Assembly (NCBI RefSeq): GCF_001613425.1
Contig: NZ_BDCI01000022.1
Span: 1 to 64,000, forward strand
Reading direction: 5' to 3'
Source: Nocardia vulneris
GTDB lineage: Bacteria; Actinomycetota; Actinomycetes; Mycobacteriales; Mycobacteriaceae
DNA: 64,000 bases
Shown: positions 41,374 to 48,710 of the stretch, piece by piece
How positions within the stretch are numbered: position 1 is the stretch's first letter
How the letters are laid out: each line of letters opens with the position of its first letter
Made by a program: the position numbers and the translations under genes
Notes under the pieces: model-generated
What the model saw: the letters and a program-made list of their open reading frames with translations, nothing else
Databases searched by the model: none
Told to the model about the DNA's origin: nothing

Positions 41374-41781
41374 TCAGGGCACCGCGGGGCCGATCGTCAC
41401 CGTCTCCGACACCGATTCGACCTTCTCGTCGTAAATCGTCATGTAGGCCGTGAGAGTGTGGTCTCCCGGATTGGTCGGAGTCCAGCCGACTTGTCCCCAG
41501 TGGGAATCACCGGGATCGCAAGTCGGATTGGTGAACGATGCCCAATAATCGCCATTGATCAGAAGACCGATGCGTTGGGACGGTGGGTAGCCGACGCAAT
41601 CACCCGTAATGGTCACTGTGGTCACCTGCCCCACCACATTTGGGCCGGTGATCGTCATCTTGACATGGTATGTGGACGCCACCGGCGCCGCCGTCACGTC
41701 CGCCGAGCCGACCGCGCCGCCGACAGCTCCGGCCACCACCACAGCGGCCGCGATCATCGAAAGTTGCTTGAAAACACGCAT
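41374..41781 (-). CDS. Small exported protein with Ig-like beta domain
   Basis: A 135-residue secreted protein: a signal peptide (MIAAAVVVAGAVGGAVG) and a ~95-residue beta-sandwich-like domain (MTITGPNVVGQVTTVTITGDC, WGQVGWTPTNPGDHTLTAYM) resembling Ig-like or PKD-like folds. Two cysteines (GDCVGY and PTCDPGD) probably form a disulfide. Function unknown; many nocardial genomes carry families of such proteins. A clear site, CAGGGGGAA, precedes the ATG at 41781; the longer frame upstream is not supported. It converges on the methyltransferase-like gene with 104 nt between. Confidence 0.75.
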   Translation of the reverse strand: MRVFKQLSMIAAAVVVAGAVGGAVGSADVTAAPVASTYHVKMTITGPNVVGQVTTVTITGDCVGYPPSQRIGLLINGDYWASFTNPTCDPGDSHWGQVGWTPTNPGDHTLTAYMTIYDEKVESVSETVTIGPAVP

Positions 41782-41927
41782 GATTCCCCCTGAATATGTG
41801 ATGCCGAATGGTGACATCCAGAAACAGGAGGCGTCCAGTAGTCCCGTCCCCAGTTGAAGCTGAACACAGCGACAGGCCCGCAAGCTGTTCTCGGGTCCAG
41901 TCCACCGACTCCGCGGGCAACCCGCCT

Positions 41928-42149
41928 TCACCACAGCAGCAAGATCGCCTCCTGACCCACGACGTAGCCGATGACCACCGCCGCGACGCCACCGAGCACC
42001 ACGACAAGCCAAGACTTGCCGCGCCATCGCAGTGTTACCACCACGAGGGTGGTGAGGACGAGGATTCCGATGAGCAAAGCTATGGCAGGTGCATGATCGG
42101 TGTGCATGGTGTAGCCAGGTGCGTGATTGAACTCCACGCTGGTCGACAT
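41928..42149 (-). CDS. Small two-helix membrane protein
   Basis: A 73-residue protein with two predicted membrane helices (IALLIGILVLTTLVVVTL and SWLVVVLGGVAAVVIGYVV) joined by a short basic turn (RWRGK). This is consistent with a helical hairpin whose loop faces the cytoplasm. No family recognised. The start at 42149 has a weak GAAGAG site; the much longer in-frame extension upstream reads antisense to the START-domain gene and is not protein-like. It lies 146 nt upstream of the Ig-like exported protein, in the same direction. Confidence 0.6.
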   Translation of the reverse strand: MSTSVEFNHAPGYTMHTDHAPAIALLIGILVLTTLVVVTLRWRGKSWLVVVLGGVAAVVIGYVVGQEAILLLW

Positions 42150-42434
42150 CGGCTCTTCGAAAGTCGATGTTTCACCGAGTTCGCTCGGTGCGGCGCAGAT
42201 CGACCCGATACCCGGACAAGCAGCCTGGGCGTTCGGTGACGAAGCGAAGATCGTCCCGCCTCGCGTACCAGCGTCGACCTGCCCCGCCGCCTCTCCCATC
42301 GGGAAAATCACAAGATCTGGATATTCTAGATATCTGAGTGGTAATTTGTCGACGGCAACGTCAGAAACTACCGGCCATCGACCCCACAGACCCTCTGACG
42401 TGGGACAACCACCTGAACGAGCTGGAGAGACAGC

Positions 42435-43028
42435 ATGAACGTGACCGAGGTTTTCCGGGAGCAACGACCCGTTCCCCCGATCGACGAATCCTTCTTCGGC
42501 ACCGCCTCGCTGGTCTTCGACACGGTGCACACCTTCGCGGCACCGCCCGAGCAGGTGTGGGACATCATCGACAGCGACGAGATGTTCACCTGGCTGCCCG
42601 CACCGGGCGTCGGGGTGGTCTACGAGGGCGGCCGGCGCGGACCCGGCATGGTCCGCGAAATGGGTTCGGTGCGAAAACCGTTTCGCGGGTTGTGGATTCA
42701 GCGTGAACAGTTCTGGCGGCACCAAGCCCCCCACCGCATGAACTACCGCGCGATCAGCGGCACCTGGATGTACTACCTGCTGGTGCAGCAGTACGCCGAG
42801 GACATGACCCTGACGCCGACCCCCGAGGGCGGCACCGAACTGGTGTGGACCGTGGCCACCACGCCGCGGCTGCCGTTTCGTTTCGTCAAGCACTTCCGGC
42901 CGCTCTGGCGGCTGGGCTACCGGCTCGCACTCGGCCCCGCCATCAACAACCGCCTCGCGCGAAACCGCCTCGGTGTCACGACATCTCAGGTCGAGTTTGC
43001 TTCGAGGGAGTCGGAGGTGAAGACGTAG
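42435..43028 (+). CDS. SRPBCC (START-like) family protein
   Basis: A 197-residue START/Bet v1-fold protein: a beta-strand start (SLVFDTVHTFAAPPEQVWDIIDSDEMFTWLPAPGV is the characteristic pocket-entry segment), a middle RMNYRAISGTWMYYLLVQQYAEDMTLTP and a long C-terminal helix. Members bind hydrophobic ligands or act as cyclases, co-chaperones or polyketide-tailoring enzymes. GGAGAG precedes the ATG. A short AT-rich dyad (GATAT-TCTAG-ATATC, about 42320) lies 100 nt upstream. The last 43 nt overlap the end of the convergent HxlR gene. Confidence 0.82.
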   Translation: MNVTEVFREQRPVPPIDESFFGTASLVFDTVHTFAAPPEQVWDIIDSDEMFTWLPAPGVGVVYEGGRRGPGMVREMGSVRKPFRGLWIQREQFWRHQAPHRMNYRAISGTWMYYLLVQQYAEDMTLTPTPEGGTELVWTVATTPRLPFRFVKHFRPLWRLGYRLALGPAINNRLARNRLGVTTSQVEFASRESEVKT

Positions 43029-43648
43029 CCGGTGAACCAGCGCGGTATCTGACGTTGCAATGCCAGGTCACCGTGCACCTGGACTCCGGGTTGTCGAAGC
43101 AGTTGCGGCCAGGACAGATTCCCGAGCCACCATTCGGTTGCCGCCCGGGTGGGTGTGGTGAGCCAGATGTCGACAGGTGCGCCGGTGTCGTCTCGGCACA
43201 GGTCCACGCCGGTCCGATCCAGATGTAGCCAGAACCTGCGGTCGGCGGCCGGTCTGTTGGTGAATTCGATGGCGATCACGACTCGGCGGTCGGGCAGCGC
43301 GGCGGTATCGACGCGTCGGTGCATGTCCCAGGTGAGGGCGGTGGTGTCGAGATCGTCCTCGGTCAGGGCGGCGCTGTCGGTCGTGATCGCCCATCTGGCC
43401 AACTCGCGCACCACCGGGGCGAGCGCGGCGCCGGCGTCGGTGAGGCGATAATCCTCGACGACCCCGGCGGCGCGCAGCGTCCGCAGCCGCGCCGACAGAG
43501 TTGCCCGGGGAATCCGCGGCAGCCCTCGGCACAGGTCACCGAAGCTCGACGCGCCGAGCAGCAGTTCGCGAACGACCAACAGCGTCCAACGCTCACCGAG
43601 CACATCCAGTGCCCGTGCCACGGCGCAGAACTGTCCGTAACCACCCAT
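42986..43648 (-). CDS. HxlR-family transcriptional regulator
   Basis: A 220-residue regulator. The N-terminal ~95 residues are the HxlR/DUF24 winged HTH (CAVARALDVLGERWTLLVVRELLLGASSFGDL... IPRATLSARLRTLRAAGVVEDY). The remaining ~110 residues resemble the sterol-carrier/SCP2-like domain common in actinobacterial HxlR proteins, probably for ligand sensing. The family's usual N-terminal redox Cys is present (QFCAVAR). It is divergent from the cysteine-synthase-like gene, and a perfect dyad lies between them, so it likely controls that gene and itself. The ATG at 43648 is used. Confidence 0.88.
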   Translation of the reverse strand: MGGYGQFCAVARALDVLGERWTLLVVRELLLGASSFGDLCRGLPRIPRATLSARLRTLRAAGVVEDYRLTDAGAALAPVVRELARWAITTDSAALTEDDLDTTALTWDMHRRVDTAALPDRRVVIAIEFTNRPAADRRFWLHLDRTGVDLCRDDTGAPVDIWLTTPTRAATEWWLGNLSWPQLLRQPGVQVHGDLALQRQIPRWFTGYVFTSDSLEANST

Positions 43649-43683
43649 ACCCGCAGCGTACGTGCCACATGACGGCGTGCGCG

Positions 43684-43698
43684 GTTCAAGAATTGAAC
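43684..43698. promoter_or_regulatory. HxlR operator candidate
   Basis: GTTCAA-GAA-TTGAAC: perfect 6-bp arms with a 3-nt centre, in the 119-nt divergent gap between the HxlR gene and the cysteine-synthase-like gene. Symmetry and position fit a winged-HTH dimer site. Confidence 0.6.
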
Positions 43699-43767
43699 TT
43701 CCGGCTCCGCGACGATGTACCGATGATCGACAACGTCGGTATACGCCTCGGGAAGGGCGAGTAATCC

Positions 43768-44709
43768 ATGGAAATCGGCGCCAATATGCTGACGGCGATC
43801 GGCCGCACGCCGCTTGTGCGACTGCAGCGGGTGGTGCCCGCGGACTGCGCGACCATTCTGGTCAAGGTCGAAGGCCACAACCCGACCGGCAGCATGAAAG
43901 ACCGGATGGCACAGGCCATGATTGCCGCCGCCGAGGCCGATGGCCGGCTACCGCCTGGCGGCACCGTCGTCGAATACACCGGCGGCAGTACCGGTGCCGC
44001 GCTGGCCCTGGTCTGCGCGGTGCGCGGATACCGGCTGCGGATCGTCAGTTCGGCAGTGTTCAGCGAGGACAAGCTGATCCAGATGGCCGCGCTCGGCGCG
44101 GAACTCACCCTGATTCCGAGTGCGAACGGACAGATCACCAAGCAGCTGATCCACGACATGATCGACACCGCAGCCGAATTCGGCCGCCGACCCGATACCT
44201 ACTGGACCGATCAACTCACCAACACGGCCGGCATCGCCGGCTACCACTCCATGGGCGAGGAGATTTGGGCACAGACGGCTGGCCGCGTCGACGGCTTCGT
44301 CCAAGCAGTCGGCACCGCAGCGTCGCTGCGCGGGGCGACCACACCGCTGCGACAACACAATCCGCGCCTGCGGGTGGTCGCGGTCGAGCCGGCCGAATCG
44401 GCGGTGCTCTCCGGCGGGAACCCTGGCGCGCATCTCATCGAAGGCATCGGCATCGGTTATGAACCCCCGATGTGGGATCCCGACCTCCCCGACGAGATCA
44501 TCCCCGTGCCAACCGCTGATGCCGAAGCCATGGCACGACGACTCGCGAAGGAAGAAGCGCTTTTCACCGGAACGTCCTCTGGCGCAAACATTGTCGCGGC
44601 GATCGAACTCGGCCGCCGACTAGGTCCCGACGCCACCATCGCCACCATTGCCGTGGACTCGGGCCTGAAATACCTCAGCACCACCGTGTTCCGGGCAAGC
44701 CGACCCTGA
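43768..44709 (+). CDS. Cysteine synthase-family PLP enzyme
   Basis: A 313-residue fold-type II PLP enzyme of the CysK/CysM/cystathionine-beta-synthase family. The PLP lysine is in NPTGSMKDRMAQAM, the cofactor phosphate loop is a shifted version (EYTGGSTGAALALV), and GTSSGANIVAA lies near the C-terminus. TGGSTG instead of the CysK TSGNTG sequence, and the absence of other Cys-biosynthesis genes nearby, argue against assimilatory cysteine synthase. Related enzymes make or break sulfur- or amino-substituted serines. Control by the HxlR protein and proximity to a START-domain gene suggest a specialised or detoxifying role. GGGAAGGGCGAG precedes the ATG. Confidence 0.87.
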   Translation: MEIGANMLTAIGRTPLVRLQRVVPADCATILVKVEGHNPTGSMKDRMAQAMIAAAEADGRLPPGGTVVEYTGGSTGAALALVCAVRGYRLRIVSSAVFSEDKLIQMAALGAELTLIPSANGQITKQLIHDMIDTAAEFGRRPDTYWTDQLTNTAGIAGYHSMGEEIWAQTAGRVDGFVQAVGTAASLRGATTPLRQHNPRLRVVAVEPAESAVLSGGNPGAHLIEGIGIGYEPPMWDPDLPDEIIPVPTADAEAMARRLAKEEALFTGTSSGANIVAAIELGRRLGPDATIATIAVDSGLKYLSTTVFRASRP

Positions 44710-44770
44710 AACTCTCGACCCGGTGCTGCGGCACGTCCGCACCAGGGTGCGCGCACCGCAGACCAACGGC

Positions 44771-45133
44771 TCATCTCGCTCGAGACAAACTCCAGCCAGC
44801 GCGTGTCAAAGCAGTTCCGATCGCGATCCCCAGAGCCAACGGCGCAGCAAGCAACAGTAAATACAGCCAGCTGCTGACAACCGGGTAGTAGACATCGGTG
44901 ACGACACCCGACGACTGAGACGAGCCGTAGAAGTCGGCACCGACCTCGACCTCGACCCGCGGACGCGACAGCATCCACCAAAGCTGAAACGAAGCACGCC
45001 GAACTGCGATCGGTGGCCACCAGATCGTGGGCTGCCGTGTCGGCCAAAGTGGAAGCGTGATCGTTCGGAAATCCTTGATGGTCTTCTTGTTAGCTGCTGC
45101 CGTACGACGAGAAGACTGTGGACGGTCGTCCAT
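44771..45133 (-). CDS. Small membrane protein, hypothetical
   Basis: A 120-residue frame with a polar N-terminal half (TIWWPPIAVRRASFQLWWMLSRP, VEVEVGADFYGSS) and one C-terminal membrane helix (SSWLYLLLLAAPLALGIAIGTAL) followed by a basic tail. No family recognised. Upstream sequence offers no good ribosome-binding site for the ATG at 45133, and a longer frame continues upstream into the leader of the DUF4189 gene on the opposite strand. It is kept as a probable gene because of the coherent membrane segment and the absence of any better frame here. Confidence 0.45.
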   Translation of the reverse strand: MDDRPQSSRRTAAANKKTIKDFRTITLPLWPTRQPTIWWPPIAVRRASFQLWWMLSRPRVEVEVGADFYGSSQSSGVVTDVYYPVVSSWLYLLLLAAPLALGIAIGTALTRAGWSLSRAR

Positions 45134-45344
45134 GGACGAGCAAAGGTAGTCGAACGCCCCCCAACAGTCATCAGCTTTGATGACTGACCGCTCTCTATGG
45201 CACCTCCACGGGCAGCAGTGGACCGAGGACTCCGTCACGATTTTTGCGGTGCCCCCAAGACTTGGGGCGATCTCGGGTTCATGTGCCGCGGTATCTTCCA
45301 TGCGATCGCCGCACCCTGGTCGGCGCGCAGAGGAAGCACGCCAC

Positions 45345-45755
45345 ATGTTCAGCAAATTCTTTGCGGCCGCCGCGATTTCGGTGAGTGCCGCTGTCGTTTT
45401 CGCGGCGCCGCCCGCCGCCGCCGACCCGGTCAACTGGGGCGCCGGTTCCCTCAGCGTATGGGGCAACGTCTACGCGTTTTCGGTCAACCACCCGACGGAA
45501 GCCGACGCCATCCGAGCCGCCGACCGCGCATGCAAGGGTCAAGGCATCATCGACTGCCGGATGATGGTGACGTTCGCGAACGGCTGTGGTGCAGTCGTCA
45601 CGAGCCCGCTCTCGATCGTCGCAGGGTTCCCGATCGTGGGCTTCGGTAAGGGGGCGAATCCGGGTGAGGCGTACGCAGACGCCACCCGCAACCTCCCCAC
45701 CGGCACCGGAAGCGTCGGCGCGTTCAATCGCGAACATGCCTGCACCCAGCCGTGA
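45345..45755 (+). CDS. Exported DUF4189 protein
   Basis: A 136-residue secreted protein: a signal peptide (MFSKFFAAAAISVSAAVVFAA, cleavage near PPAAADP), then a DUF4189 domain. The family pattern is visible: WGNVYAFSVNHPTEADAIRAADRACKGQG, C-x-M-M-x-x-F-A-N-G-C-G-A-V, GFGKGANPGEAYADATRN and a final cysteine in EHACTQP. DUF4189 proteins are small exported proteins of unknown function common in Nocardia and Mycobacterium. Four cysteines suggest two disulfides. AGAGGAAG lies before the ATG at 45345. Confidence 0.85.
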   Translation: MFSKFFAAAAISVSAAVVFAAPPAAADPVNWGAGSLSVWGNVYAFSVNHPTEADAIRAADRACKGQGIIDCRMMVTFANGCGAVVTSPLSIVAGFPIVGFGKGANPGEAYADATRNLPTGTGSVGAFNREHACTQP

Positions 45756-45876
45756 TCCAGTCCAGCACGGTCCTCGGTACGAGCGGATACTCATACACTG
45801 AGATGCTGATGTGGATCCGCCCCGGCTTCCGGCCGCGATGGTCGAGCCCACAGAAGATGACCGGCCTGTGCCGCGT

Positions 45877-45915
45877 AGCGGCGTAAGCCGCTGTCCCGCC
45901 CCCCGCTTTCGGGGG
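45877..45915 (+). other. Two adjacent hairpins between exported-protein genes
   Basis: AGCGGC-GTAA-GCCGCT (45877-45892) and CCCCCG-CTTT-CGGGGG (45900-45915), both perfect 6-bp stems with tetraloops. They lie 122 nt after the DUF4189 stop and 94 nt before the next start, so they are either a tandem terminator or structure in the leader of the next gene. Confidence 0.45.
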
Positions 45916-46008
45916 CAGGCATCTCGAGGTCTGTCGGACGGAACGTTTATCTCGGTAACTTCGCTGCGCTGGCCGATCCACTCCCCGGCCGCCCGAAAAG
46001 GAATTGTG

Positions 46009-46215
46009 ATGCGCACCAAGCTTCGTGTCGGTCTGCTCGCCGGTGTACTCCTGATGGCGCCCTTGGCGACCGCGATCCCGGCCTCCGCCGCCGGACTGCC
46101 GCTGCAGCCCACCGAGCAGACGGATCAGGTGGCCTCCCCGGGCTGCCCCGGTGGCGCGGCGCACTGGAGTTGCCTGCTGGAATCGCTGTCCGCCAGCGGC
46201 TCCAAGGGCAAGTAG
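46009..46215 (+). CDS. Very small exported protein
   Basis: A 68-residue protein with a clear signal peptide (MRTKLRVGLLAGVLLMAPLATAIPASA) leaving a mature peptide of about 40 residues. Two cysteines (SPGCPGG and SCLLES) are ten residues apart, probably a disulfide. It ends in a Ser/Gly/Lys tail (SASGSKGK). AAAAGGAA precedes the ATG. No family recognised; size and layout are those of a secreted mini-protein. It follows two hairpins and precedes a SUKH-type gene by 57 nt. Confidence 0.65.
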   Translation: MRTKLRVGLLAGVLLMAPLATAIPASAAGLPLQPTEQTDQVASPGCPGGAAHWSCLLESLSASGSKGK

Positions 46216-46272
46216 CGGCCGTCGCACGCGGGCTCACCTGGCACCCAACACTGTTTCGACGAACGGATTGCC

Positions 46273-46839
46273 GTGGAAGACCAGACGGACATCGTCGCTC
46301 TCACCAAAGTCCTGCCGCCAGGTCTAGGCGCGGACGAGGAGATCGACTGGCCCGCCGCCGAGTTGCGATGGGACACACGGTTCCCAGATGACTATATGGC
46401 GTTCATGTCCGTCTATGGCGCCGGCGAGTTCGTCACTGCCGACGGGTTCGCCGGTCTGGCCATCCTCATGCCTTTGCCCAAGAAGAGCCGATTTCTGGAC
46501 GATCAAACATTCGAGGCCGAGACCGAGAACGCCCGTGACACTTGGGAAATGCTGGGCGGCCAGGAAGGCCTCGACATCGACCCGCAGGACATTCTCGCCT
46601 GGGGTGTCACATCGGGTTCCGATATCCTGTGCTGGCTGACGACCGATCCCGACCCTGACCGGTGGCCGGTTCTGGTCTGCGGGCGGCACACCGACCCAAG
46701 TTTCACCCGTTTCCCCTGCAACATGGTCGAATTCCTCCGCAGGCTGATCCTCGACGAGCACGACCCCTACCCCCTCAGCACCGATATGCGAGGCCGTTCG
46801 CTGCGGTACCTGCACAGGCTGGAAAGGGAACAACGTTGA
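46273..46839 (+). CDS. SMI1/KNR4 (SUKH)-family protein
   Basis: A 188-residue cytoplasmic protein of the SUKH superfamily. Typical text is an N-terminal WPAAELRWDTRFPDDYMAFMSVYGAG (the LPxDYxxFLxxYNGG-type element) followed by a strand-rich core, ILAWGVTSGSDILCWLTTD and a C-terminal NMVEFLRRL. SUKH proteins often serve as immunity proteins against polymorphic toxins and contact-dependent nucleases, but orphan copies exist. No toxin gene is visible next to it; the neighbours are a tiny exported peptide and a TetR pseudogene. The GTG at 46273 is the start; no strong ribosome-binding site. Confidence 0.82.
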   Translation: MEDQTDIVALTKVLPPGLGADEEIDWPAAELRWDTRFPDDYMAFMSVYGAGEFVTADGFAGLAILMPLPKKSRFLDDQTFEAETENARDTWEMLGGQEGLDIDPQDILAWGVTSGSDILCWLTTDPDPDRWPVLVCGRHTDPSFTRFPCNMVEFLRRLILDEHDPYPLSTDMRGRSLRYLHRLEREQR

Positions 46840-47030
46840 GGCCGCGCGCCGGCATGCGCGCGACGGTGGAGTACACGCCCACGAAGTGCCTCGGCCGGCC
46901 GAGCCGCTGACCCGCGCGAACCCAGAAACGACAACGGAGCGCCGCGGACACGCACGTCGAGCATCTGCTCAGTGCCCCCAGGACGGCTCCACACAGAAGC
47001 ACATCGTTCATTTCGTGCCAATGACCGCGG

Positions 47031-47348
47031 TCAGCTCCGCGTGAGCCCCATAAGAAAGCTGGTGAGTACGTCGGTCACCGCTGCGAGGTCACCGCGCGGA
47101 TGGGTGACGCTCCACTGATGGACCAGCGCAATCAGCGCTCCCACGAATCCAGTTGCGGCGGAACCATATCCACCCGGAGGAACGAAATCCTCCCCCAGGT
47201 TGCGGGTAAGTTTCTCCTCGAAGAACCGTATCCAGATCTCACGCGGGTCGATCCGATGACGTTCGACCCGCTCGCTGACGCCGACGACGTCCCCGAACGC
47301 ATGGCTGTGCCCCTGCAGCGGCAACTTCCCGACGTGCCCGTCCAGCAT
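47031..47348 (-). pseudogene. TetR-family regulator remnant lacking the DNA-binding domain
   Basis: A 105-residue frame whose last ~80 residues closely match the C-terminal half of the intact TetR protein at 50499-51128: VVGVSERVERHRIDPREIWIRFFEEKL against VVGVSARVEQHRIDQREIWVQFFIDEL, then DFVPPGG and ATGFVGALIALVHQWSV. The N-terminal HTH and first ligand-domain helices are missing, and the space they would occupy is taken by the promoter of the hydrolase gene at 47480. It cannot bind DNA as TetR proteins do. It is the decayed copy from a duplication that also produced the paired hydrolases. Confidence 0.75.
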
Positions 47349-47435
47349 TCCGGGAGGGGCAGCCGAGTGACTCCCGACACTGTCTCGCTCGACCAGTCGG
47401 GGGTTGCGATCTAGGTCTCATTTTCGTAGCCTGCA

Positions 47436-47461
47436 ATAGTTAGACGCAAATGCCTAACTAT
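47436..47461. promoter_or_regulatory. 26-bp palindromic operator before the first hydrolase
   Basis: ATAGTTAG (47436-47443) and CTAACTAT (47454-47461) are exact complements separated by 10 bp, immediately upstream of the hydrolase start at 47480. It is a typical TetR operator. Its natural regulator is either the degraded TetR gene alongside or the intact paralogue at 50499. Confidence 0.7.
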
Positions 47462-47479
47462 GAGTCAGTGAGGACTTTC

Positions 47480-48535
47480 ATGTATCGCACCGCGATCGGC
47501 ATTGCCGCGATGGGTCTGGCATTGCTGCTGGCAGGGGCTGGTCCGGCAGCCGCGCAGCCGGACGACCCGAATTCCCCGCCCGTGGCCGGAGGCCCGCTCG
47601 GGTTGTATCCGAAGACCGTTCAGGGCGACATTCACCGCCAGTTCGCCCAGCCCGGCGAACACAAGGTGGCGACATCGCAGCAGCTGCACAAGTCATGCAC
47701 CGAACTCGGGTTGCCCATCGGCCCCCTGGTGCTGTGGCTGGCGGGTGGAACAGATGTCAGCAACATGCAGTGCACCACCGCATTCCCGCGCGGCCTCGAC
47801 TCGCCGATCGGGATGATGTATTACTACCCCGCCGACATTCAAAACATGGCGCCTGCTCCGGTGGTCGAATTCGAGGGCGGGGTGCTGACCGATCCCGGGC
47901 ACTACGCGAGCATCGCCTCGTTGTGGGCAAGCCGCGGTTACGTGGTGGCGATGCCGTACAACTTCATCAATTCCCTTCCCACCGATGCCATCTGGGGCAC
48001 ACAGGCGCTGCTGGCCGAGGAGGCCCGGCCCGATTCACCGCTGCACGGGCGCGTGGACTTCAGTCGCACCGTCGTCGCCGGACAGTCGGGCGGCGCAGGG
48101 GCGGCCTACTGGGCCGCGAATTATCTCCCCGAGGTCGCACCTCTACTCGACCCACGACTGAAAGTCATCGGCGCGCTGAGCATGAACACCGGCATCCAGG
48201 CGCCGGGAGGCCTGTTCATCAAGGTGCCAACCCTCAGCCTCACCGGTAACCTCGACGTGGTCACCCCGGACATGCTCTGGCCCAGGCTCATCGACTTTCG
48301 CACTACCTTTCAGGCTCCGGCCTATATCGCCTGCGTCATCAACGGTACACACGGCGGCTCGTTCAACGACATCCCGAACAACCCGTTCGCCGGAGCATCC
48401 ATGGCCTGGCTCGAGCATCTGACGGGTGGAAACCCCGACGCCGACAAAGTCTTTGTCGGACCGAAATGGGGACTGTCCACCGACGCGGCCTTCATGGCCG
48501 TCGAGCGAAACACCCTCGCAGACCAATTGCAGTAA
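47480..48535 (+). CDS. Exported alpha/beta hydrolase, paralogue A
   Basis: A 351-residue exported alpha/beta hydrolase resembling the chlorophyllase/PET-hydrolase-like dienelactone group. A signal peptide (MYRTAIGIAAMGLALLLAGAG to AAAQP) is followed by GPLGLYPKTVQGDIHRQF, two or more cysteines (KSCTELG, MQCTTAF), FEGGVLTDPGHYASIASLWASRGYVV, and the nucleophile motif VVAGQSGGAGAA. GTHGGSFND supplies the catalytic His. The ATG at 47480 is 6 nt after GTGAGGAC; an ATG ten codons upstream lies inside the palindrome. With this start its length equals that of its neighbour (351 aa), confirming tandem duplication. Substrate unknown, probably an ester. Confidence 0.87.
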   Translation: MYRTAIGIAAMGLALLLAGAGPAAAQPDDPNSPPVAGGPLGLYPKTVQGDIHRQFAQPGEHKVATSQQLHKSCTELGLPIGPLVLWLAGGTDVSNMQCTTAFPRGLDSPIGMMYYYPADIQNMAPAPVVEFEGGVLTDPGHYASIASLWASRGYVVAMPYNFINSLPTDAIWGTQALLAEEARPDSPLHGRVDFSRTVVAGQSGGAGAAYWAANYLPEVAPLLDPRLKVIGALSMNTGIQAPGGLFIKVPTLSLTGNLDVVTPDMLWPRLIDFRTTFQAPAYIACVINGTHGGSFNDIPNNPFAGASMAWLEHLTGGNPDADKVFVGPKWGLSTDAAFMAVERNTLADQLQ

Positions 48536-48571
48536 CCAGTCAGTCGGCGACGGCCGGCAATTGTCCGATGA

Positions 48572-48588
48572 CGCGGCATCGTGCCGCG
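48572..48588 (+). terminator. Stem-loop after hydrolase A
   Basis: CGCGGCA-TCG-TGCCGCG, a perfect 7-bp stem beginning 36 nt after the stop of the first hydrolase. It probably reduces read-through into the second copy. Confidence 0.5.
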
Positions 48589-48689
48589 CGGGGTTCAGCT
48601 CGGACAGATCCCGTTCGTGCAGTGCGAAATATCAGCCGAATATGTTCCGTGATCGAGCAGAGGAGAACCTCATCTTTACTCCTGGTCGC

Positions 48690-48710
48690 CCCCGCCCCAT
48701 AACTGCGGGG
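48690..48710 (+). promoter_or_regulatory. Hairpin that occludes the ribosome-binding region of hydrolase B
   Basis: CCCCGC (48690-48695) is complementary to GCGGGG (48705-48710), which directly abuts the ATG at 48711. The 6-bp GC stem with a 9-nt loop would sequester the G-rich segment before the start codon. It could repress translation; no ligand-binding structure is apparent. Confidence 0.4.

Noticed and set aside
47349..47435. Hidden HTH-coding sequence for the truncated TetR gene
   Set aside because: No frame on the minus strand here encodes TetR HTH-like text; the segment is the hydrolase promoter, supporting true truncation.
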